Assembly: GCA_003455235.1 (NCBI GenBank)
Contig: DMRT01000025.1
Coordinates: 1-12,046 of the forward strand
DNA: 12,046 nucleotides
From: Chitinophagaceae bacterium
GTDB lineage: Bacteria > Bacteroidota > Bacteroidia > Chitinophagales > Chitinophagaceae
Direction: 5' to 3'
Under the pieces are notes generated by a model. The model made no database searches, had not been told where the DNA came from, and saw nothing but the letters and a program-made list of their open reading frames with translations. Numbering within the stretch: position 1 is the first letter of the stretch; each line of letters opens with the position of its first letter. The translations under genes and the position numbers were made by a program. Shown piece by piece: positions 1-7,716 of this stretch.

Positions 1-1161
1 GATACCGATCAGTATCTTTCCACGGGCTGGGCCGGACGATACCTCAATCATCAATATCCCAATTACCCCATCGGGTTTCCGAATGATGAGATGCCCGATC
101 CGTTGGCGTTGCAGATTGGCTCTGTGCTGTCACCGGTATTTTTAAGTCCAACCGGTTTTGACGCACTTGCCATTGATGAAAGTCTGAATTTTTATAATCT
201 CATTGATGCCATACAGGATCCAACACCCAACACACCCAGCGGCGTGGAGCTTACCTACCTGCGTACGGTGGCCAAACAAACCAACCGCTATGCCGAAGTG
301 ATTAAAGCAGCTGCCGCAAAAGTAACGCAGCAGTCGCCTTACCCGGCCGACAATTACCTGGCAGCTCAATTAAAAGCCGTTGCCAAACTGGTTGCAGGCG
401 GATTAAAGACGAAGATATATATGGTGAGTATGGGCGGCTTTGATACGCATGCCGGACAGGTGAATGGCGGCAACCCTCTTACGGGTAACCACAGCGGTTT
501 GTTAAAACAGGTTTCAGATGCCATTACCGCTTTTATGGCTGATCTGAAATTCCTGGGTGTTTCCAACCGGGTGCTGGGCATGACTTTCTCGGAATTCGGA
601 AGACGTATGCAGTCGAACGGGAGTTTGGGAACCGATCATGGTGCTGCACAGCCGGTGTTCCTGTTTGGTGAATCTGTAAAACAAGGGATACTTGGTAAGA
701 ACCCTGACATACCTGTGAATACGCAGGCTATCGACAATGTACCCATGCAATATGATTTCCGTTCGGTGTATTCAACCATCCTGCGTGACTGGTTCTGTCT
801 GCCACCCAAGGATGTGGATACGGTGCTGCTGAAGAATTATCAATACCTGCCCGTGATTAAATCAACGGCCTGTAATATGAATATGGAAGAGCTGAACAAC
901 CTTGGTGATAACCTGATCATCAATTATCCGAACCCGTTCACCTCGTCTACCACTATCACGTTTAAATCATCGGGAGGCCACGTGCTGGTACAGGTGTTTG
1001 ATACCACCGGAAGAAAGATGGCCACACTTACCGACCAGGTATATGTGGCAGGCACCTATTCGCTGGTGTTTGATTCAGGCGCCCTGGCAAGCGGGGTGTA
1101 TTATGCCCGTTTGCAGAATGGTTCGTTACAGCAGGTAAGGCCGATGCTGAAAGTACGTTGA
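1..1161 (+). CDS. DUF1501 family protein with T9SS type A sorting tail (5' truncated)
   Basis: Reading is open in frame 1 from the first base, so the gene starts upstream; the ATG at 91 is internal, because the 30 codons before it (ending FPNDE) continue the family sequence. 386 residues are visible and probably 100 or more are missing. Family landmarks are a GGFDTH motif near base 434 and an EFGRR...GTDHG segment near 590-640, both typical of DUF1501, a family related to the alkaline phosphatase/sulfatase fold with no settled function. The last 80 or so residues, from NYPNPF near base 925 to the stop, form a type A T9SS sorting domain (Por secretion tail) with the usual FDTTGR and GVYYARL strands. 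The protein is therefore predicted to be exported across the outer membrane and its tail removed. In many Bacteroidota a DUF1800 gene precedes DUF1501; that is expected upstream but not visible. The next gene begins 45 bases downstream on the same strand. Confidence 0.9.
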   Translation, partial: DTDQYLSTGWAGRYLNHQYPNYPIGFPNDEMPDPLALQIGSVLSPVFLSPTGFDALAIDESLNFYNLIDAIQDPTPNTPSGVELTYLRTVAKQTNRYAEVIKAAAAKVTQQSPYPADNYLAAQLKAVAKLVAGGLKTKIYMVSMGGFDTHAGQVNGGNPLTGNHSGLLKQVSDAITAFMADLKFLGVSNRVLGMTFSEFGRRMQSNGSLGTDHGAAQPVFLFGESVKQGILGKNPDIPVNTQAIDNVPMQYDFRSVYSTILRDWFCLPPKDVDTVLLKNYQYLPVIKSTACNMNMEELNNLGDNLIINYPNPFTSSTTITFKSSGGHVLVQVFDTTGRKMATLTDQVYVAGTYSLVFDSGALASGVYYARLQNGSLQQVRPMLKVR

Positions 1162-1206
1162 TGTAAATACCGGAAAATAAGACCGATTGAAATAAAGACA
1201 AACCAG

Positions 1207-2958
1207 ATGAAGAAAATTTTTTCCATACTGTTTTTTTTATGGCTCATTCATGCGGGGCAAAAGCTGCAGGCACAAACCATGTTCATCATCACCCACAGTA
1301 CCACCTGTGCCGGAACCGTGGTGGAATTTAATTCCAATGTGTTTGAAATGGCGCCCTTCCCCAACCAGGTAAACTGGAATTTCGGAGACCCGGCCAGCGG
1401 AATATTGAATACGGCCAACGGAATCCTTCAGCCAACACATACGTATACTTTACCCGGAACCTATATTGTTACCCTGCACGTGGTGGATGGCGGGGCCGGC
1501 ACGATCGATCTGGCAGATACCATTACCATAGTAACACCGATGGTGCACAACTTTGGACCAGATGTTTTTTTATGCGGCGATACAGGAACCTATATACTTA
1601 ATGCCCCCGTTGTACCCAATGCCCTGTACGAGTGGAATGACGATACCACCACGATCGGGCCGGTATTATCAGTAAGAGAATCCGGAACCTACACAGTAAA
1701 AATTAACGGCTGTGCTGTTACAGACACCATCGGTGTGTTTTTTACCCGGGAACCCCGTTTGGATCTTGGCAGAAATCACCTGATGTGCCAGGGCGAACAG
1801 CTTACCCTGAATGCAGCCAGTGAAAATTCAACCTATCAATGGTTTTTAAATGGGGTGAACCTGAATGTTAACCAGGCGCAGCTACCGGTAATTGCACCTG
1901 GTGGACAATACGTAGTGCAGGTGAATGCCATGGGCTGCGGATCGTACAGTGATACGGTAACCATCAACTTCAGCAGCTATGCAGCCCCTGTATTTAACCT
2001 GGGGCCGGATACCTTGTTATGCCCGCGTGAAATATTTACTTTAACAGCGCATGTGGCCGGCGCCAGTTCCTATGCCTGGAGCAGCAAAGGACTTGATGTA
2101 AATGATGTTGTAGCTTATAATATCGGGGCAGATTCGTCCATCCGCATCCGCAATGAAGGCAGATACTGGGCCTTTGTAACCGTAGCCAAACAATGCGAGG
2201 TGGTGGATACCATGATTGTACGCTACCGCGGAAACAAGCAGCTAAACTTCAACGATACGGCCCTTTGCCGGGGTAGCACGCTCGTACTGGATGCAGACTT
2301 TGGGACCGGTATTTACAAATGGGAGTCGATACCCCCGCAGCGGGATGACCAGAATAATACCAATCAATCCACCTACTATATTTATAGCCCCGGTTTTTAT
2401 ACCGTTACTGCACAGGTGGGGCACTGTATTTTTAAAGACAGCCTGAATGTATATTTCAATGATACATTAAAGCTCAGTTTACCCAGGGATACAACATTAT
2501 GCCGCGGAGAGACCTTCATCATCCGGCCGGTGGTGCAGAACACGTCGCTGATCACCTGGCAGGATGGAACCCATGAGGCCGTGTACACGGCCACCCGGAC
2601 GGGTCTGTACTCAATCACAGCCGAAAACGGCTGCGGGCGGGATACAGCGGAAATGAATATTGTGTTTGATCCCTGTCCCTGCGCTTTGCTGCTGCCCAAT
2701 GCCTTTACGCCGAATGGTGATGGACTGAATGATATTTTCAGGCCACTGCATGCGTGTGACATGGCGGATTACCGCATGATAATTTTTAACAGTTACGGAG
2801 AGCAGATTTATTTTTCAAAAGATCCGCTGGAGGGATGGGATGGTAAACGGAAAGGAAGCCTGCTGAACATGGGTAACTATGTATGGCATGTAAGCTATAC
2901 GAAACCCAGTAACGGGCAACAGGTAAAGAAGCAGGGGAACATACTGCTTCTGCGCTGA
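1207..2958 (+). CDS. PKD/Ig-like repeat protein with gliding-motility-associated (T9SS type B) C-terminal domain
   Basis: 583 residues, complete. Residues 1-23 are a signal peptide (MKK, hydrophobic core, cleavage after LQAQ). Residues 24-110 look like a PKD domain (WNFGDP, then HTYTLPGTYIVTL). Five similar modules of about 71-82 residues follow, each opening with a variant of LGxDxxLCxGE at residues 116, 187, 265, 347 and 424 and ending in a SGTYTV-like strand; these resemble the Ig-like repeats of Cytophaga-type adhesins. Residues 490-583 match the gliding-motility-associated C-terminal domain (LPNAFTPNGDGLNDIF, IFNSYGEQIY, GWDGK, GNYVWHVSY), the type B T9SS signal. The protein should be an exported, surface-attached or released binding protein; no catalytic motif is seen. 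It follows the DUF1501 gene by 45 bases and may be co-transcribed. The ATG at 1207 is chosen because it starts directly on the signal peptide. Confidence 0.92.
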   Translation: MKKIFSILFFLWLIHAGQKLQAQTMFIITHSTTCAGTVVEFNSNVFEMAPFPNQVNWNFGDPASGILNTANGILQPTHTYTLPGTYIVTLHVVDGGAGTIDLADTITIVTPMVHNFGPDVFLCGDTGTYILNAPVVPNALYEWNDDTTTIGPVLSVRESGTYTVKINGCAVTDTIGVFFTREPRLDLGRNHLMCQGEQLTLNAASENSTYQWFLNGVNLNVNQAQLPVIAPGGQYVVQVNAMGCGSYSDTVTINFSSYAAPVFNLGPDTLLCPREIFTLTAHVAGASSYAWSSKGLDVNDVVAYNIGADSSIRIRNEGRYWAFVTVAKQCEVVDTMIVRYRGNKQLNFNDTALCRGSTLVLDADFGTGIYKWESIPPQRDDQNNTNQSTYYIYSPGFYTVTAQVGHCIFKDSLNVYFNDTLKLSLPRDTTLCRGETFIIRPVVQNTSLITWQDGTHEAVYTATRTGLYSITAENGCGRDTAEMNIVFDPCPCALLLPNAFTPNGDGLNDIFRPLHACDMADYRMIIFNSYGEQIYFSKDPLEGWDGKRKGSLLNMGNYVWHVSYTKPSNGQQVKKQGNILLLR

Positions 2959-2975
2959 TGAAATAAAAACAGGGA

Positions 2976-3914
2976 TTAGTTATACCTGATCTTCTGCCTT
3001 CCGAATGAATACCCGATCTTGATGTTAAAGGTAAAGTAAGCGTCGTTATTCTTCGGGTTGCCACGCTGGTCACCCGGGTTGGTAACATGTGTGGGATCCA
3101 GCTCATACTGACGGTCGTTCAATAAAAACGCGTTGGTGAGTTTGGCGCCGGTAAAATAATTCGGGTATAATGTAGGATCGATATAAGTGGTGCTAACATC
3201 ATCCAGGTAATCGGTATTCAAAATGCGGTATACAAATTCAGCCCTCAGGTTCAGGGTAGAGCTTAATTCATACCTTACTCCAACTCCAACCGGGATATTT
3301 ATTTGCTGCAGTTTATACGGCTTGCGGTTTGGATATTCTGCAAAGCCCTGGCCTTCGGTGCTGAGGGGCTGCAGGTCAACCCAGGTGCCATTTATCCTCG
3401 ACTGTGGTTTAAAAGAAAAGAATCCAACGCCACCCAGCAGGTAAGGAGAAGCCCTTGGCGGCGCTTTGTCTTCGTCGTATTTGTTGATCAGGTATAGCGG
3501 ATGAAGTTCAGCCGCCAGCATGAATTCAGTGATGGAACTGCGGAAACTCAGATTTCTTTCGTACCGGCCAAAGGTACTTGTCTTAACTTTTTTCAATACG
3601 GCGTCGTCTCCCTTTATCTGGCCAAAGGTAGCCTCCAGCCTTAGTGCAATGGCATTTTGATAGGTTGCACTGAGAAAGATACTTCCTGCCACGCTGGTTT
3701 TACCCAGGTTAAGGTCTTTCACAAATTTCTTACCAATGCCTTTGTTACCACCCAGGTCGGTAAGACAGTTGATGGCTCCTACAGATGCACCGATTTCATA
3801 CATGATCGGGCTGTCGTAATACTTGTCGTCGTAAAAATAATACTGCGCAGAAAGTTTTTCTGATAGGGCGGTAAGCATAACGAGGGTGCTTACAAAAAAT
3901 GTAATTTTCTTCAT
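2976..3914 (-). CDS. DUF6089-type outer-membrane beta-barrel protein
   Basis: 312 residues. A signal peptide ends at about residue 24 (KLSAQ before YYFYDD). The mature part has the alternating pattern of beta strands (for example YEIGASVGAINC, IALRLEATFGQI, FNIKIGYSFG) and ends in a barrel-like terminal strand followed by a short basic tail. The YEIGxxxGxxxxxxDLGG region near residues 40-57 is what I associate with Bacteroidota DUF6089 proteins, which are predicted small outer-membrane barrels of unknown role. It converges with the upstream cargo gene, leaving only 17 bases between the stops and no terminator hairpin there. Its own promoter should lie in 3915-4005. The fold call is good; the family name is from memory of the N-terminal motif, and a generic porin-family label would be the alternative. 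Confidence 0.8.
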   Translation of the reverse strand: MKKITFFVSTLVMLTALSEKLSAQYYFYDDKYYDSPIMYEIGASVGAINCLTDLGGNKGIGKKFVKDLNLGKTSVAGSIFLSATYQNAIALRLEATFGQIKGDDAVLKKVKTSTFGRYERNLSFRSSITEFMLAAELHPLYLINKYDEDKAPPRASPYLLGGVGFFSFKPQSRINGTWVDLQPLSTEGQGFAEYPNRKPYKLQQINIPVGVGVRYELSSTLNLRAEFVYRILNTDYLDDVSTTYIDPTLYPNYFTGAKLTNAFLLNDRQYELDPTHVTNPGDQRGNPKNNDAYFTFNIKIGYSFGRQKIRYN

Positions 3915-3921
3915 GTGTAAG

Positions 3922-3965
3922 TTATCCTTTGTTTTATTTCTTGGCTGGGGGTTTCAAAAGGATAA
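3922..3965. repeat. 9-bp inverted repeat upstream of the barrel gene
   Basis: TTATCCTTT at 3922-3930 and its exact complement AAAGGATAA at 3957-3965 are separated by 26 bases containing a GGGGG run. They lie 8-51 bases upstream of the start codon of the minus-strand barrel gene, in the only space available for its promoter and leader (3915-4005). The arms could form a hairpin in the leader RNA or be a two-site operator. AT-rich sequence makes chance matches easier. No convincing TAnnTTTG promoter box was found in this gap. Confidence 0.4.
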
Positions 3966-4005
3966 GACTGTATTGCAAATAAAACGATTATTCTTTAAAT
4001 TAAAA

Positions 4006-4650
4006 TCAAGTTTTCTTTTTTTTGTTCACATATTTACAGATGCCGGAAAGGCCGCATCTGCTGCACGCCGGGTTCCTGGCAGTACATATGTACCGTCCGT
4101 GCAGGATCAGCCAGTGATGGGCTATGTGTACATATTCGGCGGGCAGGTGCTCCACCAATTGTTTTTCAGCAGCCAACGGGGTTTTGGCGTTGGTGGTGAG
4201 GCCCAGCCGGGCGCTTACCCGGAACACATGTGTATCCACCGCCATATTGGGCTGGTTGTCAATAACCGAAGTGATTACATTGGCTGTTTTCCTTCCAACG
4301 CCGGGAAGTTGCACCAGTTCTTCCACAGTCATAGGCACTTTGCCATCGAATTTTTCCATCAGCATACGGGCCATACCGATCAGGTGCTTCGTTTTATTGT
4401 TGGGGTAAGAAATGCTTTTAACAAGGGGAAAGAGTTCGTCAAAAGTTGCCTTGCTTAACGAGGCAGCATCTGGGAATTTTTCAAAAAGGAAGGGGGTGGT
4501 AAGGTTTACCCGCTTATCGGTACATTGGGCAGAGAGAATGACCGCCACCAGCAGTTGAAACGGGCTGTCATAAATCAGTTCGGTTTCGGCACCGGGCGCA
4601 TGTTCCAGGAAATAATCAATGAGAAAGCGGTAACGTTCCTTTTTGGTCAT
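4006..4650 (-). CDS. nth: Endonuclease III (DNA glycosylase/AP lyase)
   Basis: 214 residues, close to the 211 of the E. coli enzyme. It removes oxidised pyrimidines from DNA and cleaves the resulting abasic site in base excision repair. The N-terminus aligns throughout (SPFQLLVAVILSAQCTD at 29-45). The helix-hairpin-helix is LPGVGRKTAN at 115-124, with the catalytic lysine K121; the catalytic aspartate is D139 in AVDTHVFR. The [4Fe-4S] cluster ligands C189, C196, C199 and C205 keep the exact C-x6-C-x2-C-x5-C spacing. The end is a lysine-rich tail (KKKKT). The ATG at 4650 is fixed by this alignment; the frame upstream reaches a stop within 12 codons without another ATG, and the next internal Met is at residue 93. 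A terminator hairpin directly abuts this start codon, so how nth is transcribed is unclear. Confidence 0.96.
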   Translation of the reverse strand: MTKKERYRFLIDYFLEHAPGAETELIYDSPFQLLVAVILSAQCTDKRVNLTTPFLFEKFPDAASLSKATFDELFPLVKSISYPNNKTKHLIGMARMLMEKFDGKVPMTVEELVQLPGVGRKTANVITSVIDNQPNMAVDTHVFRVSARLGLTTNAKTPLAAEKQLVEHLPAEYVHIAHHWLILHGRYICTARNPACSRCGLSGICKYVNKKKKT

Positions 4651-4674
4651 AAAAAAATCCGCCTGCAGGCGGAT
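4651..4674 (-). terminator. Intrinsic terminator between the 80-aa gene and nth
   Basis: Bases 4657-4674 are a perfect 18-bp palindrome (ATCCGCCTGCAGGCGGAT). Read on the minus strand it gives a 7-bp GC-rich stem with a TGCA loop, followed at once by six more T residues (4656-4651). This is a textbook rho-independent terminator about 26 bases after the stop of the 80-residue gene. The T run ends at the base before the nth ATG. A second copy of the left arm core (ATCCGC, minus strand, 4701-4696) overlaps the stop codon just upstream and could compete for pairing with the right arm; that is speculation. Confidence 0.75.
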
Positions 4675-4700
4675 AAAATTACATTAAAAGCTTTAGCGGA

Positions 4701-4943
4701 TTATACCTGGGCAGAAAGTTGTTCGGCCACGGCTTTTTCAGCATAATTCATGATCGAATCGATGGTTTGCTGGCTGGGCGACATTTTGATCGTTTCCAGC
4801 TTTTTCTGGGCTGAACTGATCACCTCAAATTTTTCGCGAAGACTCCAATCCGTTTCTAAAGCGGCCTTTATTTCGGCTGATCTTGCTGGGGAAGTTTCAT
4901 TATACAAATAGAGTAATAAATCTTCCGGGGTAAAGTTGTGCAT
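4701..4943 (-). CDS. Small conserved-looking protein, resembles the N-terminus of Bacteroidota anti-sigma-like proteins
   Basis: 80 residues starting at ATG 4943 (MHNFTPED). A TTG two codons upstream (4949) would give 82 residues, but the ATG is the more likely start. The sequence is mostly helical and charged, with LLLYLYNETSP followed by AEIKAALETDW and LREKFEVI. This resembles the first helices of short Bacteroidota proteins related to anti-sigma factors, but there is no zinc-binding HCxxC motif, no membrane segment and no signal peptide. Function unknown. It lies 92 bases after the ftsB-like gene and is followed by a strong terminator, so it may be the last gene of the gldA-eno-ftsB transcript. 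Coding status is supported by its amino-acid composition and by the terminator right after its stop. Confidence 0.75.
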   Translation of the reverse strand: MHNFTPEDLLLYLYNETSPARSAEIKAALETDWSLREKFEVISSAQKKLETIKMSPSQQTIDSIMNYAEKAVAEQLSAQV

Positions 4944-5035
4944 AGACAAGTTAAGTTGCTTGTGTTAAAAAATTAAATATCCATATCCGCCTCTATAAAC
5001 GGCTGATTTGGAACATTATTGCCCGGGGAACTGAA

Positions 5036-5359
5036 TTAATGGCTTTTTAAGGGCTGATTAACAATAAAAAGGTCTTCATTATCCTTTTTCATCATATAAT
5101 GCTCTCTTGCATATTTTTCAATGCTTTGGGCATCATTGGTGAGTAAATGACGCTCTTTTTCTGCATCGGATATCAATTCATCAAGATGTTGCTCACTATT
5201 TTGAAGTTCATTCAGCTTCTGTTTTCGCTCAAAACCCGAAGGAATGTCTTTGGGGTCAAAAAAAAGCATCCAGATCACAAAGAATGATCCCGTGAGTAAA
5301 TATTTATTTTTTAGCCAGGATGGTATATGGGTGAGTAATTTCATTCGTTGGTGGTTCAT
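5036..5359 (-). CDS. ftsB: FtsB/DivIC-family septum formation initiator
   Basis: 107 residues with the typical small bitopic layout: a short basic N-terminus, one membrane segment at about 20-34 (YLLTGSFFVIWMLFF), a coiled coil at about 43-75, and the family end motif IEKYAREHYMMKKDNEDLFIV at 80-100 (compare YARxxxxMxKxxExxF in FtsB and DivIC). FtsB/DivIC joins FtsL and FtsQ/DivIB in the divisome and controls septal wall synthesis. Its place directly downstream of eno matches the eno-ftsB order of many Gram-negative bacteria, which is why I prefer ftsB to divIC as a symbol; the two are one family. The start could be 5359 or the Met five codons later at 5344, which begins MKLLTHIPSW and is equally plausible. 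The 5359 start codon lies inside a heptamer repeat array. Confidence 0.88.
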   Translation of the reverse strand: MNHQRMKLLTHIPSWLKNKYLLTGSFFVIWMLFFDPKDIPSGFERKQKLNELQNSEQHLDELISDAEKERHLLTNDAQSIEKYAREHYMMKKDNEDLFIVNQPLKSH

Positions 5360-5417
5360 CGATTTTGGTTAATGGGTCATCGTTCATGAATGTGCCATAA
5401 ACTATGATCCATTAACT
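5353..5417. repeat. Degenerate heptamer array with inverted second half (eno-ftsB spacer)
   Basis: On the plus strand 5353-5387 reads as five 7-base units: GGTTCAT, CGATTTT (poor), GGTTAAT, GGGTCAT, CGTTCAT. Bases 5397-5417 read as three units of the complement type: ATAAACT, ATGATCC, ATTAACT. The two halves make an inverted repeat with 13-base arms (5368-5380 and 5404-5416, one G-T mismatch) around a 23-base loop. It fills nearly all of the spacer between the eno stop (5424) and the ftsB-like start (5359) and includes that start codon. On the minus strand no T run follows the hairpin, so it is not a terminator; it could stabilise or process the mRNA. Confidence 0.6.
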
Positions 5418-5423
5418 TATATA

Positions 5424-6728
<1,305 letters not shown>

Positions 6729-6755
<27 letters not shown>

Positions 6756-7649
6756 TGAACGGAATACTTCTTCGAGGCTGCTGCTCTCGGTTTGCAAAGA
6801 AACAATGTTCCAGTTATTCTGCAAACTCAATTCGAGCAGTTGCTTGCGCACGCTTTCAGGATTTGCGGTGTGAAGTTTGAAGTGTGAAGTGTGAAGTTGT
6901 TCGATGTTTGTAACGGCGTTCAGGTCTGTTAATTGGTCAGTCGCAATGTTTTCTTTAAACTCTACCAGCACAACATGTTCACCCGTTTTGCTTTTTTGCA
7001 GGTTGCTCAAACTGTCGTCTGCCACGATTTTTCCTTTGTTGATGATGATCACCCGGTCGCAGATGGCCTGTACTTCCTGCAGGATATGGGATGAGAATAA
7101 AACTGTTTTTTCTTTACCCAGCTGTTTGATCACTTCCCGTATCTCCACAATCTGGTTGGGATCGAGGCCACTGGTGGGTTCATCCAGTATCAGTACCTCC
7201 GGGTTATGTATCAATGCAGCGGCGAGCCCAACCCGTTGTTTATAGCCCTTGCTCAGCTGCCCGATTTTTTTATTCGCTTCCACAGTTAAACCCACCTGGC
7301 CAATCACTTCTTCGATCTTTTGTTTTTTATTTGATACTGTATGAACATTGGTAATGAAGTCGAGGTACTCCCTCACATACATGTCGTAATAAAGGGGGTT
7401 TGCTTCCGGTAAATAGCCGATCTTTTCTTTCGTGGTGTTGCTGTTGTCCTGTACCGTTTGTCCGCAAACTTCGGCCTCACCTCCATCGGCCTGCAGGTAG
7501 CCGGTAATCATCTTCATGGTGGTGGATTTGCCGGCGCCATTGGGTCCCAGAAAACCAACGATTTCTCCTTTGGCCACATTGAAGGTAATGCCATCAACGG
7601 CTTTTTGTGTTCCGTAAACTTTGGTGAGATTGGTTACCCGTATTGACAT
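6729..7649 (-). CDS. gldA: GldA-type ABC transporter ATP-binding protein
   Basis: 306 residues. ATPase subunit of the gliding-motility-associated ABC transporter (GldA with membrane partners GldF and GldG); the substrate is unknown, and relatives in non-gliding species are general ABC-2 exporters. Walker A is GPNGAGKST at 35-43. The Q-loop position reads YLPEANPLY with Glu in place of Gln, as I recall for this subfamily. The signature is LSKGY at 132-136, Walker B LILDE at 153-157, D-loop SGLD at 160-163 and H-loop His188. The C-terminal 80 residues are the variable regulatory part; residues 252-261 are encoded by a heptamer repeat and the last residues by an octamer repeat. No gldF or gldG is present nearby. 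A candidate promoter and the ricT terminator lie just upstream; eno follows after 15 bases. The alternative is a generic ABC-2 type ATPase. Confidence 0.88.
6868..6896. repeat. Heptamer tandem repeat inside gldA
   Basis: Four consecutive 7-base units on the plus strand, GTGTGAA, GTTTGAA, GTGTGAA, GTGTGAA, plus GTT. On the coding (minus) strand they encode LHTSHFKLHT, residues 252-261 of GldA. Seven is not a multiple of three, so gain or loss of one unit would shift the frame of the final 45 or so codons. The reading frame is intact here. Confidence 0.85.
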
Positions 7650-7665
7650 GTATCAGATTGTTCGG

Positions 7666-7673
7666 CAAAAATA
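7666..7673 (-). promoter_or_regulatory. Candidate -7 box for gldA-eno
   Basis: The minus strand reads TATTTTTG, an exact fit to the Bacteroidota -7 consensus TAnnTTTG. It would place the transcription start near 7661, about 12 bases before the gldA start codon. No TTTG -33 box is found at the usual 19-21 base spacing. The box overlaps the T run of the upstream terminator, so the T-rich match may be incidental. Confidence 0.3.
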
Positions 7674-7702
7674 AAAAACGCCGGTTGGAAAAACCGACGT
7701 TT
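7667..7702 (-). terminator. Intrinsic terminator after ricT
   Basis: An 11-bp stem pairs 7676-7686 with 7692-7702 (one G-U wobble on the minus-strand RNA) around a 5-base loop at 7687-7691. On the minus strand it is followed by TTTATTTTTG (7675-7666). It lies 15 bases beyond the ricT stop and 18-53 bases before the gldA start, separating the holB-ricT unit from gldA-eno. Confidence 0.85.
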
Positions 7703-7716
7703 GTTTTAAAGCTGCG

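Noticed and set aside
3886..4458. 190-codon plus-strand open frame opposite nth
   Set aside because: Most of it is the complement of nth, whose catalytic and iron-sulfur residues are intact; no independent support.
4944..4949. TTG start for the small gene, giving 82 residues
   Set aside because: An ATG two codons downstream (4943) is a better start; nothing in the extra residues favours TTG.
5371..5413. eno-ftsB inverted repeat considered as an intrinsic terminator
   Set aside because: The sequence following it on the minus strand is CAAAATCG rather than a T run, and the loop is long.
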